Shown here: positions 24,799 to 35,500 of the stretch, in pieces
Position numbering within the stretch: position 1 is the stretch's first letter
Layout: every line of letters starts with the position of its first letter
Assembly: GCA_910592005.1 (NCBI GenBank)
Contig: CAJVPP010000063.1
Coordinates: 1-53,624 of the forward strand
DNA length: 53,624 bases
Source: Funneliformis mosseae
Taxonomy: Eukaryota > Glomeromycota > Glomeromycetes > Glomerales > Glomeraceae
Reading direction: 5' to 3'
Translations under genes and position numbers: made by a program
Notes under the pieces: generated by a model
The model's input: the letters and a program-made list of their open reading frames with translations, nothing else
Databases searched by the model: none
What the model was told of the DNA's origin: nothing

Positions 24799-25325
24799 AT
24801 TTTAATTTTAAATTAAAACTAGCCTAAATCGATATCGAATGATTTATATAATTATGATGATATAGTTAGTATAGCTATTGAACCAACCACTATTCAAGAA
24901 GATAAATCTTTATATACTATTGATGGAGAAAAAATACCTCAAAAACCTGAATTTCCTAATAATTGTTGTATGAGGTATATATTACAAAATTTTATTAAAG
25001 CATTGACAATAATCGTACTAATTTATTATTATATTTATATAATAATAGCGGATGTGCTCATTGGTAAGTTTTTTTTTAAAAAATAATATTTTATATACTT
25101 TTAAAATTAAAAAGTAATATTCATATTATTAGTGTTTTAGATATTTATCAAGAAGAACTTAGTGAATGGAAAGATAAATTAAATAATATAAAAGAAAGAT
25201 TATTAAAAGAAAAAAAACCATTACCTGATATTTTTATACAACTTTTAGAATCTAATAAAAATAACATTGATCCTGGAATAAAAGCTTTTTTGGAATTAGA
25301 AAAATCATTAAATCAAAAATCTTGA
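24598..25325 (+). CDS. Oxidoreductase-like domain protein (OXLD1 type)
   Basis: Four exons are proposed: 24598-24741, 24823-24974, 25049-25063 and 25133-25325. They total 504 nt and 167 residues with matched phases. The diagnostic oxidoreductase-like N-terminal domain is assembled across exons 2-4: CCMSGCAHC at residues 96-104 followed by V.DIYQEELSEW, as in OXLD1 and its fungal relatives. The first ~45 residues are basic and lack acidic residues (KRSVFKTGYKIIRQYQQ), compatible with a mitochondrial targeting peptide. The C-terminus is a charged helix. The biochemical role of the family is poorly known. Exon 3 is only 15 nt and encodes the second half of the Cys motif, so skipping it would destroy the motif without shifting the frame. 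The upstream in-frame TTG is not a start. Confidence 0.82.
25049..25063 (+). other. 15-nt microexon of the OXLD1-like gene
   Basis: CGGATGTGCTCATTG sits between AATAATAG and GTAAGT. It contributes the C of Ser, then Gly-Cys-Ala-His and the first two bases of Cys, completing CCMSGCAHC. Confidence 0.75.
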
Positions 25326-25754
25326 TTAATAAAATATTAATAATATAAAAACAATATATTTATTAAATCTAAAAATTCTCACAAATATAATATAAGATAT
25401 TATTATATAAATTATTGCTAATTTTATTTACTTTATATTAAATTAAAAATTATCATAAATAATTATTAATTTTATATATCTATTAAATTATTTAAATAAT
25501 AAAATATATATTTATTTAAAAAAGTTTTTTATAAATAAATAACAGATTATATAATACTTTTAATTTACAATGAAATTTAAAAAATTTTAAATTAACAAAT
25601 ATAAATTCTTTTTTATTACTTTTTAATTTTATATAATTTATAGTAAGTAATATTTTTAATATTTATTTTTTTATTATATAAATATATTTTTGCTTTTCCT
25701 AATTAAAAAAATCTTTTATTTGATTTTTATTATAAAAAATACATTACCCTTTAG
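25326..25754. other. AT-rich gene-free stretch
   Basis: Nothing beyond low-complexity A/T sequence and possible poly(A) signals for the preceding gene. Confidence 0.5.
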
Positions 25755-26015
25755 ATTGTCTAACAGGTAGATTTGTTTGCAAATTTAAAAAAATGTTATT
25801 TTTTTTTTAATAAAATATTAAATATTAATTTTAATAAGAAAATAATTATATAAAAAAGATAGTTTAATATAAATTTTATTAATTTTATTAAAATAAATTT
25901 TAAGTTTATAAGATGTTTTAATAATTTAATTTTTAAATTTAAGTTTTAAAAAATTTATTATAATAATTTAAAAAATTCTTTAAAATTTATATGTTTGTAA
26001 ACTAATTGAATCACT
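25755..26015 (+). repeat. Dispersed ~250-bp AT-rich repeat, copy 2
   Basis: Begins near CTAACAGGTAGATTTGTTTGCAAA and ends near TTTGTAAACTAATTGAATC. These are the reverse complements of the two ends of the copy at 5.33-5.59 kb, in matching order, with a similar A/T interior. Confidence 0.5.
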
Positions 26016-26807
26016 TTACTACTAATAAAGTTAAAAATTTTAATTTTTCATAAAAGTAAATCAGAAGAAAACTTATAGTAAATAAGTAGATAAATTTACC
26101 TGCAAATCTCTATAATCTAAAAGATAAAATACTTTTAAATTTAAATTATGATGTCTAAAAACTTTAAAATCTTTTATTTTACATCTATTATTAATAAGTA
26201 TCTATTTATAAAAGAATTAGTTTTAATTAAATTATTATGTTTTAATTAAAAAAATTTAATATTTTTTATTTATAACATATTTTAATAATAATAAAAAATA
26301 TATTAGATATTTATTTACATTAAATTTAAATTATTTGTGAGTTAAAATTTTATTGGTTAAAAATATTTTATATAATAATAATGTAATTGAAGACAATACT
26401 TTTTAAATATAAGACTGATATAATAGTAATTATAAATGAATTATAGCTATAAAAAATAATTTTGTAATATAAAAATTTAGAGTATTTAATTTAAATAACT
26501 ATATAAAATAATATGAATATAATAGGTATAATTATAAAAGAGTTGACTGTATTATATTTAATTAATTGAAATAAATTAGTAATATAAAAAGAATTAAGTC
26601 TATATTTTTACAACTAAGATTCTATTATTTTTAATTATTTTGAATACTTTATAAAATTAGTAAAGAATCTGTTGACAAAAAATAAATTAAATAATATTTC
26701 TAATATTTATAATATATAAATTAAATCTTTTTGTTAAGAAAGATTAGAAAATATTTTGATCAATAATTTAAAATAAAAAAAGTTATACATTTAGATTTCT
26801 ATATAAA
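26016..26807. other. AT-rich gene-free stretch
   Basis: Low-complexity DNA. No frame or RNA gene supported. Confidence 0.5.
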
Positions 26808-26955
26808 CGCTTTATAGTAAAAAAGAAGGAAACTATCAAAAAAAAATTTTTTGAATTAATATTAAATCTAAATTTATTTTACTAAAAAAAATAATATTTA
26901 ACTTAAAAATAAAAAAAAATTTTTTTGGTAGTTTTTTTTCTTTTTACTGTAAAAT
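26808..26955. mobile_element. MITE, copy A (~150 bp)
   Basis: A non-coding element with long imperfect terminal inverted repeats: left end TTTATAGTAAAAAAGAAGG then AAACTATCAAAAAAAAATTTTTT; right end AAAAAATTTTTTTGGTAG then TTTTTTTTCTTTTTACTGTAAA. The same element, with the same interior (TTTATTTTACTAAAAAAAAT then TAATATTTAACTT), occurs at 42.63-42.78 kb. Confidence 0.65.
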
Positions 26956-28260
26956 ACTTATATGATTATAATCTATATAAATATACTTTTTTTTATAATC
27001 ATTTGATTTTACAAAATAAATTAAATAATAATAAAATTATCTTTATATAGTCCTAAATTAATTATAATCAGTATCAAATAAAATTTTTAATTTATATATT
27101 ATTTTTATTATTGAAATTTATCTATTTACAATTACTATAATTTTGGTTAAAAAATAATTTTAACTAAAATTATTATATAAATATTACTTTTATAAAAAGT
27201 TATATTATACATACTTTAAAAAGAAAATTAAGTAATTCAATTTTTTATGAAATAGTTATCATTATAAAAGAAAATGATTTGCAATCATATGATTTATAAA
27301 TTATAATTTTAGCTAAAATTAAGAAAATTAAAAAATTTATACCTTTATAATAATTACACTTCTATACAATCACTTATTTTTAGGGAATTAAATAGGTAAT
27401 TATATAAAGGTTTAACTATATTATATTAATTATAAATTTTAATAAACTTCTAAAATATTAAAATATATTTTAATAGAATTGTATTATTAAATCTTTTTAA
27501 TAAATAACCAAAATTTTAAATTTTTAATTTAAAAAAAATTATTTTATTTTATTTATTTTGAAATTAAATAATAATTATAATCTTTAATAATTTATTTAAA
27601 ATAATATTAAGATTTATTCTAAAATAAATAATAAATATAAAAAATAAAATTTTTTTATTCAATTAAATATAAAAAGTAATTGAAACTGAAATAGATTTTG
27701 TAAGATATCTAAACTTCTCTTTTCTTTTGTCAGAATTAAAGATAACTTTAGTTCTCTTGAATCAATCTGTTTTTAATAACAAATTTTTGTCAGAAAACTC
27801 AATAACTTGTAAAGTTATTAGTATTTGAATAGATCTAATTGTCATCTTAACTGTATTGATTTTTTCTAGAGCTCTTGCTCTTTTTCTATTTGCTATTTAG
27901 AATAATTCTATAGTTATTAAATATTATTTTCTTAAGCTTAAACTCTATTTAATCCAATTTTATGTATTTTTATTACAAATAATATAATCTTTTAGATTTA
28001 ATAATACTTTTAATTTTTATCTAAAAAATCAAAATTAATTAAAGTTTTCTTATTTAAAAATTGAAAGATTTGTTATATAATTTTCAATATTTTATTAAAA
28101 ATATTTTTATTAATAAAGGTATATTCTATTATGAAATATGTAATAAATTATTCTAATAAATATATTTTATACAAAATATAACTCAATATATATATTATCT
28201 TATTTTTATTTTATAAAAAAAATATATATTTATTATACATCTAATAATTATAATTTGAGA
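26956..28260. other. AT-rich region without identifiable features
   Basis: A slightly more complex stretch at 27.66-27.93 kb reads as broken frames with hydrophobic runs in either strand. No family could be named. The rest is low complexity. Confidence 0.4.
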
Positions 28261-28345
28261 TATATTAGTTATTATTACCTAATTATTAGTTAGACAGACT
28301 AAAACATTTAACCAATTGAGCAATAGCTGAGTTTAGCTCAAAACT
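28261..28345 (-). repeat. Possible tRNA-derived SINE remnant
   Basis: On the minus strand a box-A-like word TTGCTCAATTGGTTAAATG resembles the tRNA D-arm (TAGCTCAGTTGGTTAGAGC). A weak box-B-like ATCTCAAATTA follows about 60 nt later. The cloverleaf cannot be drawn, so it is not a tRNA gene. A decayed SINE head is the best guess. Confidence 0.25.
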
Positions 28346-28591
28346 TAAGTTTATTTAAAAGAGTTTTTACTTAAATTCTTTAAAATAAAGGTTGAGAAAG
28401 GGCATTATCAAAAACGATAATTTTTTGTTATAATAAAATATAAAATTTATTTGTGATAAACTAAAATTTTGTGATTTTATATTTTTTGATTATTTTTTGT
28501 AATATTTTATTATATAATTAACTTAACTTTTGATAATTTATAAATATTTTTTTTATTAAATCATATAATAAAAATGTATATTACAATATTA

Positions 28592-28672
28592 CAGTCAAAC
28601 CTCTCTAAATACATCCTCTTTGAGACTGGATGAAAGGGTGCATTTAGAGAGGATGTACATTAAGAGAAAATA
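28592..28672. mobile_element. pogo/Tigger-type terminal inverted repeat
   Basis: CAGTCAAACCTCTCTAAATA starts immediately after a TA dinucleotide, the expected target site. CCTCTCTAAAT is repeated in inverted form as TGCATTTAGAGAGG about 40 bp inside. The CAGTCAA.CCTCT start is typical of pogo/Fot1/Tigger elements. The matching other end was not found in the window. Confidence 0.6.
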
Positions 28673-28899
28673 TGTAATTTAACAGATTTTTATAATGCAA
28701 TAATAATAAATTTGTTTATTTTTATTATATTTAACATCAGTTAACCAGATTTGAAATAAGTACAAATTTTTAAGCCACAAATAAAAACTCAAATAATTGG
28801 AAAAAATTGATAAATAAAAAAAAATTCCTCTCTATTGATAACATATTGCAATTATTCATTAATATTAAAAATTTACTCCAAAGTAATTTATTTAATAAA

Positions 28900-29170
28900 A
28901 CTACTTTTTTTCTCTAATAAATCTCTCAAGAATATTTATAGATTTTAAATATTCAATGGCATCTTCTTGCTGAAGTAAAAATATATGAACAGTTTCTAAA
29001 CCTTTTGATGTTACACTTGTACTAATGAGTTTTACTTCAATACTATCATCATCTTCATCTAGATTTTCATCATATTTCTTTTTAAATATATCTACAAGTT
29101 CTGCAATGATATTATCATTTTCAGGAACTTCATAAATAATATCTTCTTCAAAAAAAGCTAAAAGCTCTTC
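28900..29170 (-). pseudogene. pogo/Tigger-like transposase, C-terminal fragment
   Basis: On the minus strand about 85 codons are open: ELLAFFEEDIIYEVPENDN, then DEDDDSIEVKLISTS, then LETVHIFLLQQ, ending LERFIREKK and stop at about 28.91 kb. An acidic linker followed by LETVxxFLLQQ is what I expect at the C-terminus of CENP-B/Tigger-type DDE transposases. It lies just inside the terminal repeat at 28592, which supports the reading. The catalytic part is missing because the foldback element starts at 29171. Confidence 0.5.
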
Positions 29171-29915
29171 TTAAAGCTCTAATCTGAACCGAAAAAAATC
29201 TGAACTGAACTGAAAATTTTGGATTAATTCAAAATTTCAGATCGTTTGAAATGATTAAATTTATTGTTCCAAATGAACAATAAAAGAATCATTCGATTAG
29301 AATGATGAAATTATCATTCTAAACGAACAATAAGAAAATCATTTGATTAGAATGATCAAAATATCGTTCTAAACGAACGATAAGAAAATCATTCAATTGG
29401 AATAATCAAATTATCATTTCAAATAAACGATAATAGAATCGTTTGATTGGAACGATAAAATTATCGTTCTAAACAAATGATAAAAGAATTGTTCAATTAA
29501 AACGATTAAAATATTGTTTCAAATGAACAATAATAGAATTGTTCGATTGGAATGATAAAATTATCATTTCAAACAAATGATAAGAAAATCGTTCAATTAG
29601 AATGATCAAATTATCATTTTAAATGAACGATAAGAAAATCATTCGATTGAAACAATCAAATTATCGTTCTAAACAAATGATAAAAGAATTGTTCGATTAG
29701 AACGATTAAATTATTGTTCTTTTGAAACGATTGAAGTTATCATTTCAAACGTTTAGATTAATCCAAAATTTTTGGTTCGGTTCAGATTTTACCAGTTTAC
29801 GGTTCAGTTTAATTTTGGATTGGCATTTTTAAGATTTTTAATCTGAACTGAACTGAACTGAAATTTTCAGTTCAGTTTCGAATTGGCTTATAATCTGGAC
29901 TGAACTAAACCATTA
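29171..29915. mobile_element. Foldback element carrying a 50-bp satellite
   Basis: The outer arms are inverted: the left arm has AATCTGAACCGAAAA and AAAATTTTGGATTAA; the right arm has TTAATCCAAAATTTTT and GGTTCGGTTCAGATT, followed by further TCTGAACTGAACTGAA copies. Between the arms lies a 50-bp tandem repeat. The whole could fold into a long hairpin. It separates the Tigger fragment from a different decayed gene, so it looks like a discrete insertion or an expanded junction. Confidence 0.6.
29265..29740. repeat. 50-bp tandem repeat, about nine copies
   Basis: The unit boundary AAACGAACAA / AAACGAACGA / AAATAAACGA / AAACAAATGA recurs at 29321, 29371, 29421, 29471, 29521, 29571, 29621 and 29671, an exact 50-bp period. 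Each unit contains inverted GAACGAT...ATCGTTC words. Copies differ mainly by CG versus TG or CA in those words. Confidence 0.85.
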
Positions 29916-29924
29916 AGAGTATTA

Positions 29925-31009
29925 AGAATATCTATTAGATAGAAAAGTATGATTATCAAGACTATACCAAAATGCTTCACTAGCATAAGTATTGACTTTT
30001 GATGGATTTATAGGCCCATATATTACAGAAGTAAATACCGTTCCTAATTTACATAAAGAACTAGGAAGTAGTGGCTTATAAAGTTTAGGAATATATTCAT
30101 TTTTTTTCAGAAATGAACTTAAGTATGCTGATCCAAGCTTTTCTGGATTTTTTAATGCTTCAGAAATGATTGCTTTCTGAATCTATGTAAGCAATTGTTT
30201 TGCTCGCTTCTCATTTTTTTCTAGTGATCTAAATATCCAAGAAATATCCTGTTAGCCTCAGTTTTTTGCATATCCAGTTACATCTCATTTGCTATGTGTA
30301 AGTTTTAATTTTAGCAGAGCAGATACAGAGCATAATTATTATATCAGCTAGGGCCTGTTTATCAGATATGTTAGACACATTATTCAAATCTAGCTGTTTC
30401 TTAACCAATTCTAACAAGAAGTGATTCAGATAATAAAATCCTTTATTTTTATGTTGTTCAGTACGCTTCTATTAGATTTTATTAGATGCTTTAGTTATCT
30501 TCAGAATCTTGATAGCAGTAATTATTTTTTCTGAAGCATTGAGGGTTCGCAATTCTCTTTAAAGCCTGGAGAGACATGATAAGGTGATGATAGGATCAGA
30601 AGCAGCTTTAACTAAAGTTCTAGATATCATTTTTACATCTCTTTACTAAAATTATCTCAAACAATATGTTGAACCATTTCTTTAATAGTCTTTTCAGAAC
30701 AAGTACTATCAGATACTTGACATATATTCACTTCTCCAGCCTCTGACCCATCCCCTCCTTCTTTGAGGATTACTTAGCTTTACTTCATCTAACTCTCTTG
30801 TGAGAAATTAATGTAAATGCCTATTCTTTGCTATATTTATACTCTTTTTGAAAACGATCACGAATCTGACATCTTTTTTCTTTATCTACCTTTAGCATAC
30901 CAGTTGTCAAGAACTCAAGTATTTTTGATGCATACTGGCTAAGCTCTTCGAGACTCATCTCATTGGTAAGTTTATAGTCTATAACAAACTTAGTTATAAT
31001 AGCAGACAT
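29925..31009 (-). pseudogene. Decayed element gene A (unrecognised; possibly recombinase-like)
   Basis: Starts at the minus-strand ATG at 31009 with 62 open codons (MSAIITKFVIDYKLTNEMS, then SLEELSQYASKILEFL). It continues through frameshifts with NASEKIITAIKILK, DKQALADIIIMLC, EKRAKQLLT.IQKAIIS, LPSSLCKLGTVFTSVI and a terminal SEAFWYSLDNHTFLSNRYS. The arrangement of a short charged N-terminal domain, a helical middle, an A-x-x-I-x-x-L-x-x-R/S-A-x-I segment and a C-terminal L-x-x-L-G-x-x-x..H-S-x-D-N-H type segment loosely recalls tyrosine recombinases. That is inference only. It ends at the foldback element. The two-gene block with the primase-helicase remnant is on the same strand. Confidence 0.45.
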
Positions 31010-31938
31010 GGAGTAGTATATAAAATATATGGTGGTAGTTAGATTAATTTGTGATATTCAGATTATATTAAGTGAGATAAAGTTCAATTTGAAAAAATAT
31101 TCTGTAATTTCACTACCTCATAGTTGGTAAAAATTATTAAAGGATTAGAAAAAAGGAAAATATATATAACTTATGAGAGGTCTCTTTGAGGCCATCTGCT
31201 CCTGCCAAAGTATGTTTTGCATATATTTGAAAATTATGGGTAAATAGGATATGCGGAAAAAATACATAGTCATAGAATTCTCATTCTAAGATTATGAATA
31301 AATCATCTATATTGATTCATATTTTAGTAAAATACATACGCTAGAGCTAATATTTCTTTCAGTTCTAAAGCATTTATCTTAGAGAATGCATTATATAAAA
31401 TACTTGACCTATATTTCGAAAGAGCTAAATTCAGGTGATAAAGAAATTTCATGAATATATTATTCCTCTAAACTTTCGTCTCTTCATGCCTCTAGCATAA
31501 TATTAATAGTTAGCATAAAGTGAGATTGTGCCAATTAGCTTTAAATAAAATCTGTAATAGGCTTATTTTTTTATTAACACTGCTAGTAAACTTCTTTCTG
31601 ATACAATGTTCTAGATACAATATAAAATGAAAGAAAAATATCTTCTTAATATTGGCAATTCATGTAAAGATAGAATTAAAAGCCTTTCTTCTCTCCAATA
31701 CATATATTTTTTGAGTAGCAATTTACGATATATTAGCCTATTTATAGCTATTATATGATTAGTTTAGAATTATAGATATTTTTGTGAATATCATCTGCCG
31801 ATTAGTCTAATATATTCATAGCGTTAGTATGAAAAGTCATTTATAACTTATCTTAATATTAAATAATTTAAATATATATTTTATTATAAAATTAAAAGTG
31901 AAAAAGGTTTTTATATCCTAAAATACTTACATAGATCA
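31010..31938. other. Spacer upstream of gene A
   Basis: Holds TATATAAAATATATGGTGG just before the gene A start, similar to words in the 37.25-37.53 kb repeat. The rest is non-repetitive AT-rich sequence with no supported frame. Confidence 0.35.
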
Positions 31939-32160
31939 TGTTACTTGCTGGTATATCAAGAAAGATGATTTCATTTGTAGGGGAATCTGTACTTATACTA
32001 CTGGTTGTTCAAGGTACTAGAAATTATATAAAAAAATATGAAAAAAAAACCATGCCTAATTTGTGAATATCCTATTGATGCTGATTTAAGGTATTGCGCC
32101 AAATATTGTTTCAAATATTTTGCAAAGTATTATGTAAAGAATTATCAAATAAGATAGAAG
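31939..32160 (+). CDS. Small ORFs, one with a Cys-rich zinc-finger-like motif
   Basis: Two short overlapping plus-strand frames. The first (ATG 31939) gives 43 residues with a hydrophobic middle (FVGESVLILLVVQG). The second (ATG 32038) reads PCLICEYPIDADLRYCAKYC, followed by FKYFAKYY, and stops after about 40 residues. It has CxxC then CxxxC spacing like a small treble-clef zinc finger. Both lie between genes A and B on the opposite strand. They may be pieces of a small element protein or chance. Codon use is not decisive. Confidence 0.25.
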
Positions 32161-32344
32161 TATAAGACTGAGGCCCTTTAATCTGGAATCCTCTCTAAAT
32201 TGTTTGCTAAGGAGTGAGCAAAAAATATTATTCTATTTATTAGTTGATTATTATATAAAATTTTGGCAAAAGTATGTCTCAAAAGTATGTGACTATATAT
32301 TTTAGCTAGAATATTACAAAAATAAATATTTTTTACCGATAGAT

Positions 32345-32390
32345 GTAGTCTTCTGCAGAATTATATTATATAAAAATGACAGAAGGCTAC
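32345..32390. promoter_or_regulatory. Hairpin with central TATATAAAA (copy 1)
   Basis: GTAGTCTTCTG at 32345-32355 pairs with CAGAAGGCTAC at 32380-32390 with one G-T type mismatch, enclosing a loop with TTATATAAAAAT. Related motifs occur at 36.28 and 36.40 kb on the other side of gene B. Confidence 0.55.
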
Positions 32391-32522
32391 ACATATCAAA
32401 TAGTATTAGCACATATTGAATAAGTCCTAAATATCTTCTGTGATTTGTGTATTATTCACTTTGCTAGAACTAGTGAAATTATCTAATATTAATCCATTAG
32501 GTAGAAATTTACTATACTTATA

Positions 32523-35500
32523 TCAAGTAGCTTTCCCATTTTCCCAATAAATTTCTCCACCCGTTTGATATGAAGGTAATCTAGAAATATCTTTAGTATC
32601 AAATGATCTATCTAAGCAGTAATACCTGCGACTTTTATCTATAATCTTAAATTTTAACCCATAAGTTACATGAAGTGCTGAATTCAGTAAACTAAGTTTT
32701 ACCTGATCTGTTTTCAATTCTGATTTTTTAGCTCTGCATAATACATCTGTATTATTAAATACCTGAACCATTCTGGAAAATAAATTATGAAGATATGATA
32801 ATGATTCAGGAGAATTCAGACACATCTTAATATTATCAGATTTATATCTAGCTCTATCATTGATATCTCTAACTAATATGTAAATTCTTAATAATTCTAG
32901 GCAAATTCAATGCCTCTCAGCACAGGTTGTAGTTGTAAGCCTATCTTCTCTGTAATCTTTATGGGATATAGCCTCAACAGCTATTTCATTATTAGTACTA
33001 ACATCTTGTAATTGCTTATAAACCCTAAACCATTTCATGTGATTGTAATTCCCATACTTTAAAATGAAATTCTCGGTTAATGATTCAGGTGAAATCTCAT
33101 AATAATTCACAATATGATGCCAGTCTAAAGAATGCATCTCTTCTAAAGTCTTCTTTAATTTATTCTCTAATAATTCGACAATTTTACAATCAATAATAGT
33201 AGTATTAAATATATCTACTATCTTTTTTAATAGTAGAGAAACTTACCTTCACTATTTGGGATAGTGATATTATAGTATTTTTAGATTTAGGAATGAGTTT
33301 TATGACAGAAATTACTATACTCACATTTTAGAGAAAATCAACCATCTTCTAACCAAATAAATGTTGAAAGCAGAATCTTTTTAATATATAGGCTACCCAT
33401 AAATAAACAGCTGGTATATCCTTATTCCAGATAATAGAGTCTATATCTGAAAATATTCCTCTATTCTGAAGTTTCTAGGGAAGACATTCGCATTTGGCAT
33501 TCAACAACTATTAAAATAATACATTCTCTGTAACTGAAACGTAAAAAGATCTTTGCTTAATATGATATATATAATCTTTAATGTATCACATGCAGAATAA
33601 CATCTGATTTGTTCTAGAATTTGATTCTATATAGCTATTAAAAAGACAGAATGCTTGCTCAAACTTTGGATTAGTGCAAGATACTCTTATTTTTAAAGTA
33701 TTAGTATATGCAACAAGATTCATATTACTTCATGATTCTTCTACATTGCTAAAATTCTGAACTTTTTCTATTGGATTAGATTTGTCATGATATTTCTTGA
33801 TTTGTAATTCTGAAAAATTAATCTTAAAAATACGAACAATTCCTTATACGTCCTTTCTGAAATAGCAAATAAGTGAAGCACTTTTTTGATTCTCAAATGG
33901 TAGTGAAGACATTTTCTTAGCCCAATCCCAGAGTTTAGCTAATACAGTTTCTTTATTATGAGCCAAGCAAAACTTTTTACCTTTCTAAAGCTGATAAGTA
34001 TTATGAATAACTGAGAATGGTTTATCCTTACGAAAAGCCTTAACATGAATACGTATAAGTTTCTGATTAATATACAGCATAATCATCAGAAGTGTAATCA
34101 TCTGGATATAAAGAACATCAGATAATCAATACGCCTGAACATTCTTTACATTATACTCTAACCGTTTATATCATTTTTATAGTAATTATAACTCCTCCAT
34201 TTAATATTTAGATCAATTAGATCATTATCTATGACGATAATGCATTTTACGCTTAAACTAATTTATATAATTGTTTTATTGATTGTCTGGTCAAATGACT
34301 CTGTATTTGAGCAATTATAAATACTATTTCATCAAGCCATAAATTGGATTAGAAGGCATTTGCATTTTTTATTACATTTACAATTATTGGTAATATGATG
34401 TAAGCTTTTTATCTGATATACTACCTTCTTGTGATCAGGTAGATTTATATTACTATTGATATCATAATATAATTTGAGATTGAGTTTTGTAATAATAGCA
34501 TTTGAGTAAAAATAGCGTGTGGATAATACTAGCAAATTCAGGTTATTAGATATAATAAGATACTCTAGAACATATGTTTTTCCTATCTTTCAAGGTGATC
34601 CTACATAAATATCGCCTTTATTAGGTAATGGTTTTATATATCTCTCCTCATATATTTCTGTTGCTGTAAAGATTTCATTATATTTAACCCAAAATGGCAT
34701 TTTTACGAAAGCTTGAGAAAAACCTAAACTCTTTATCTTATGAGAGGTGGAAGATAAATTTTTATTTTCTTTTTGAATCTTTTCTGCAATAGATAGGTCA
34801 TATTCAAAAACTTTTCTGTGCTCATCACTATTTTGCTGAAAGTATTTTATGATGAATATTTTATTGCTAGCACATACATAATTGAACTACCACTAATTCT
34901 TGTCATATATGCATTTATATTGTGATATTTTAGTGGAGCTTTCTAGTTAAAATATACGAAGTTTTTTTGAATCTTTTTCTTTAATAGTCCAATTCTTAAG
35001 ATAGTTAAAATGTTTTTGCAAAACAAAGTCTACGTATTTCTATAATATATTATGATCTATGATTATTCTTAGTAGAATATATTTTTTTCTGTGTTAAGTA
35101 ATCAGGATCTTACTTCAACCTCTAAGCTAATAGATAGCTGAACTCTAGTATGATTGAGATCATTCCATCCATTATCTAGTGAGAATTGAAGAATGCGCTT
35201 CACATGATCTTTTTTACTGAACTGATAGGCGAAAGTTAAAATTCTGATCAGGTAATCCTCAATCAATATACTTACCAAATTTCTTTTTGGTTAAGATATA
35301 TACTAATTCTGTGAATGCTTTGAGTTCATAATGATCGATAAGGAGAGCCAGTGTATATAAAATATGGTAGCTACACTTGCTAGAGTCTGATTATGTAGTG
35401 ATTACTAATCCTCTGAGAATATCTTTCTAGCTACAAACAAGAATTCAATACAAAGCTCTTATAAAAAATAAACAGATTTGAATAAATACTTCTTATGTCT

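Noticed and set aside
26538..26552. AGAGTTGACTGTA as the missing pogo/Tigger left end
   Set aside because: Only seven bases match the terminal repeat and it lies on the wrong side of the transposase fragment.
29265..29740. CRISPR-like array
   Set aside because: The 50-bp units are contiguous and similar along their whole length. There are no unique spacers and no cas genes, and the host is eukaryotic.
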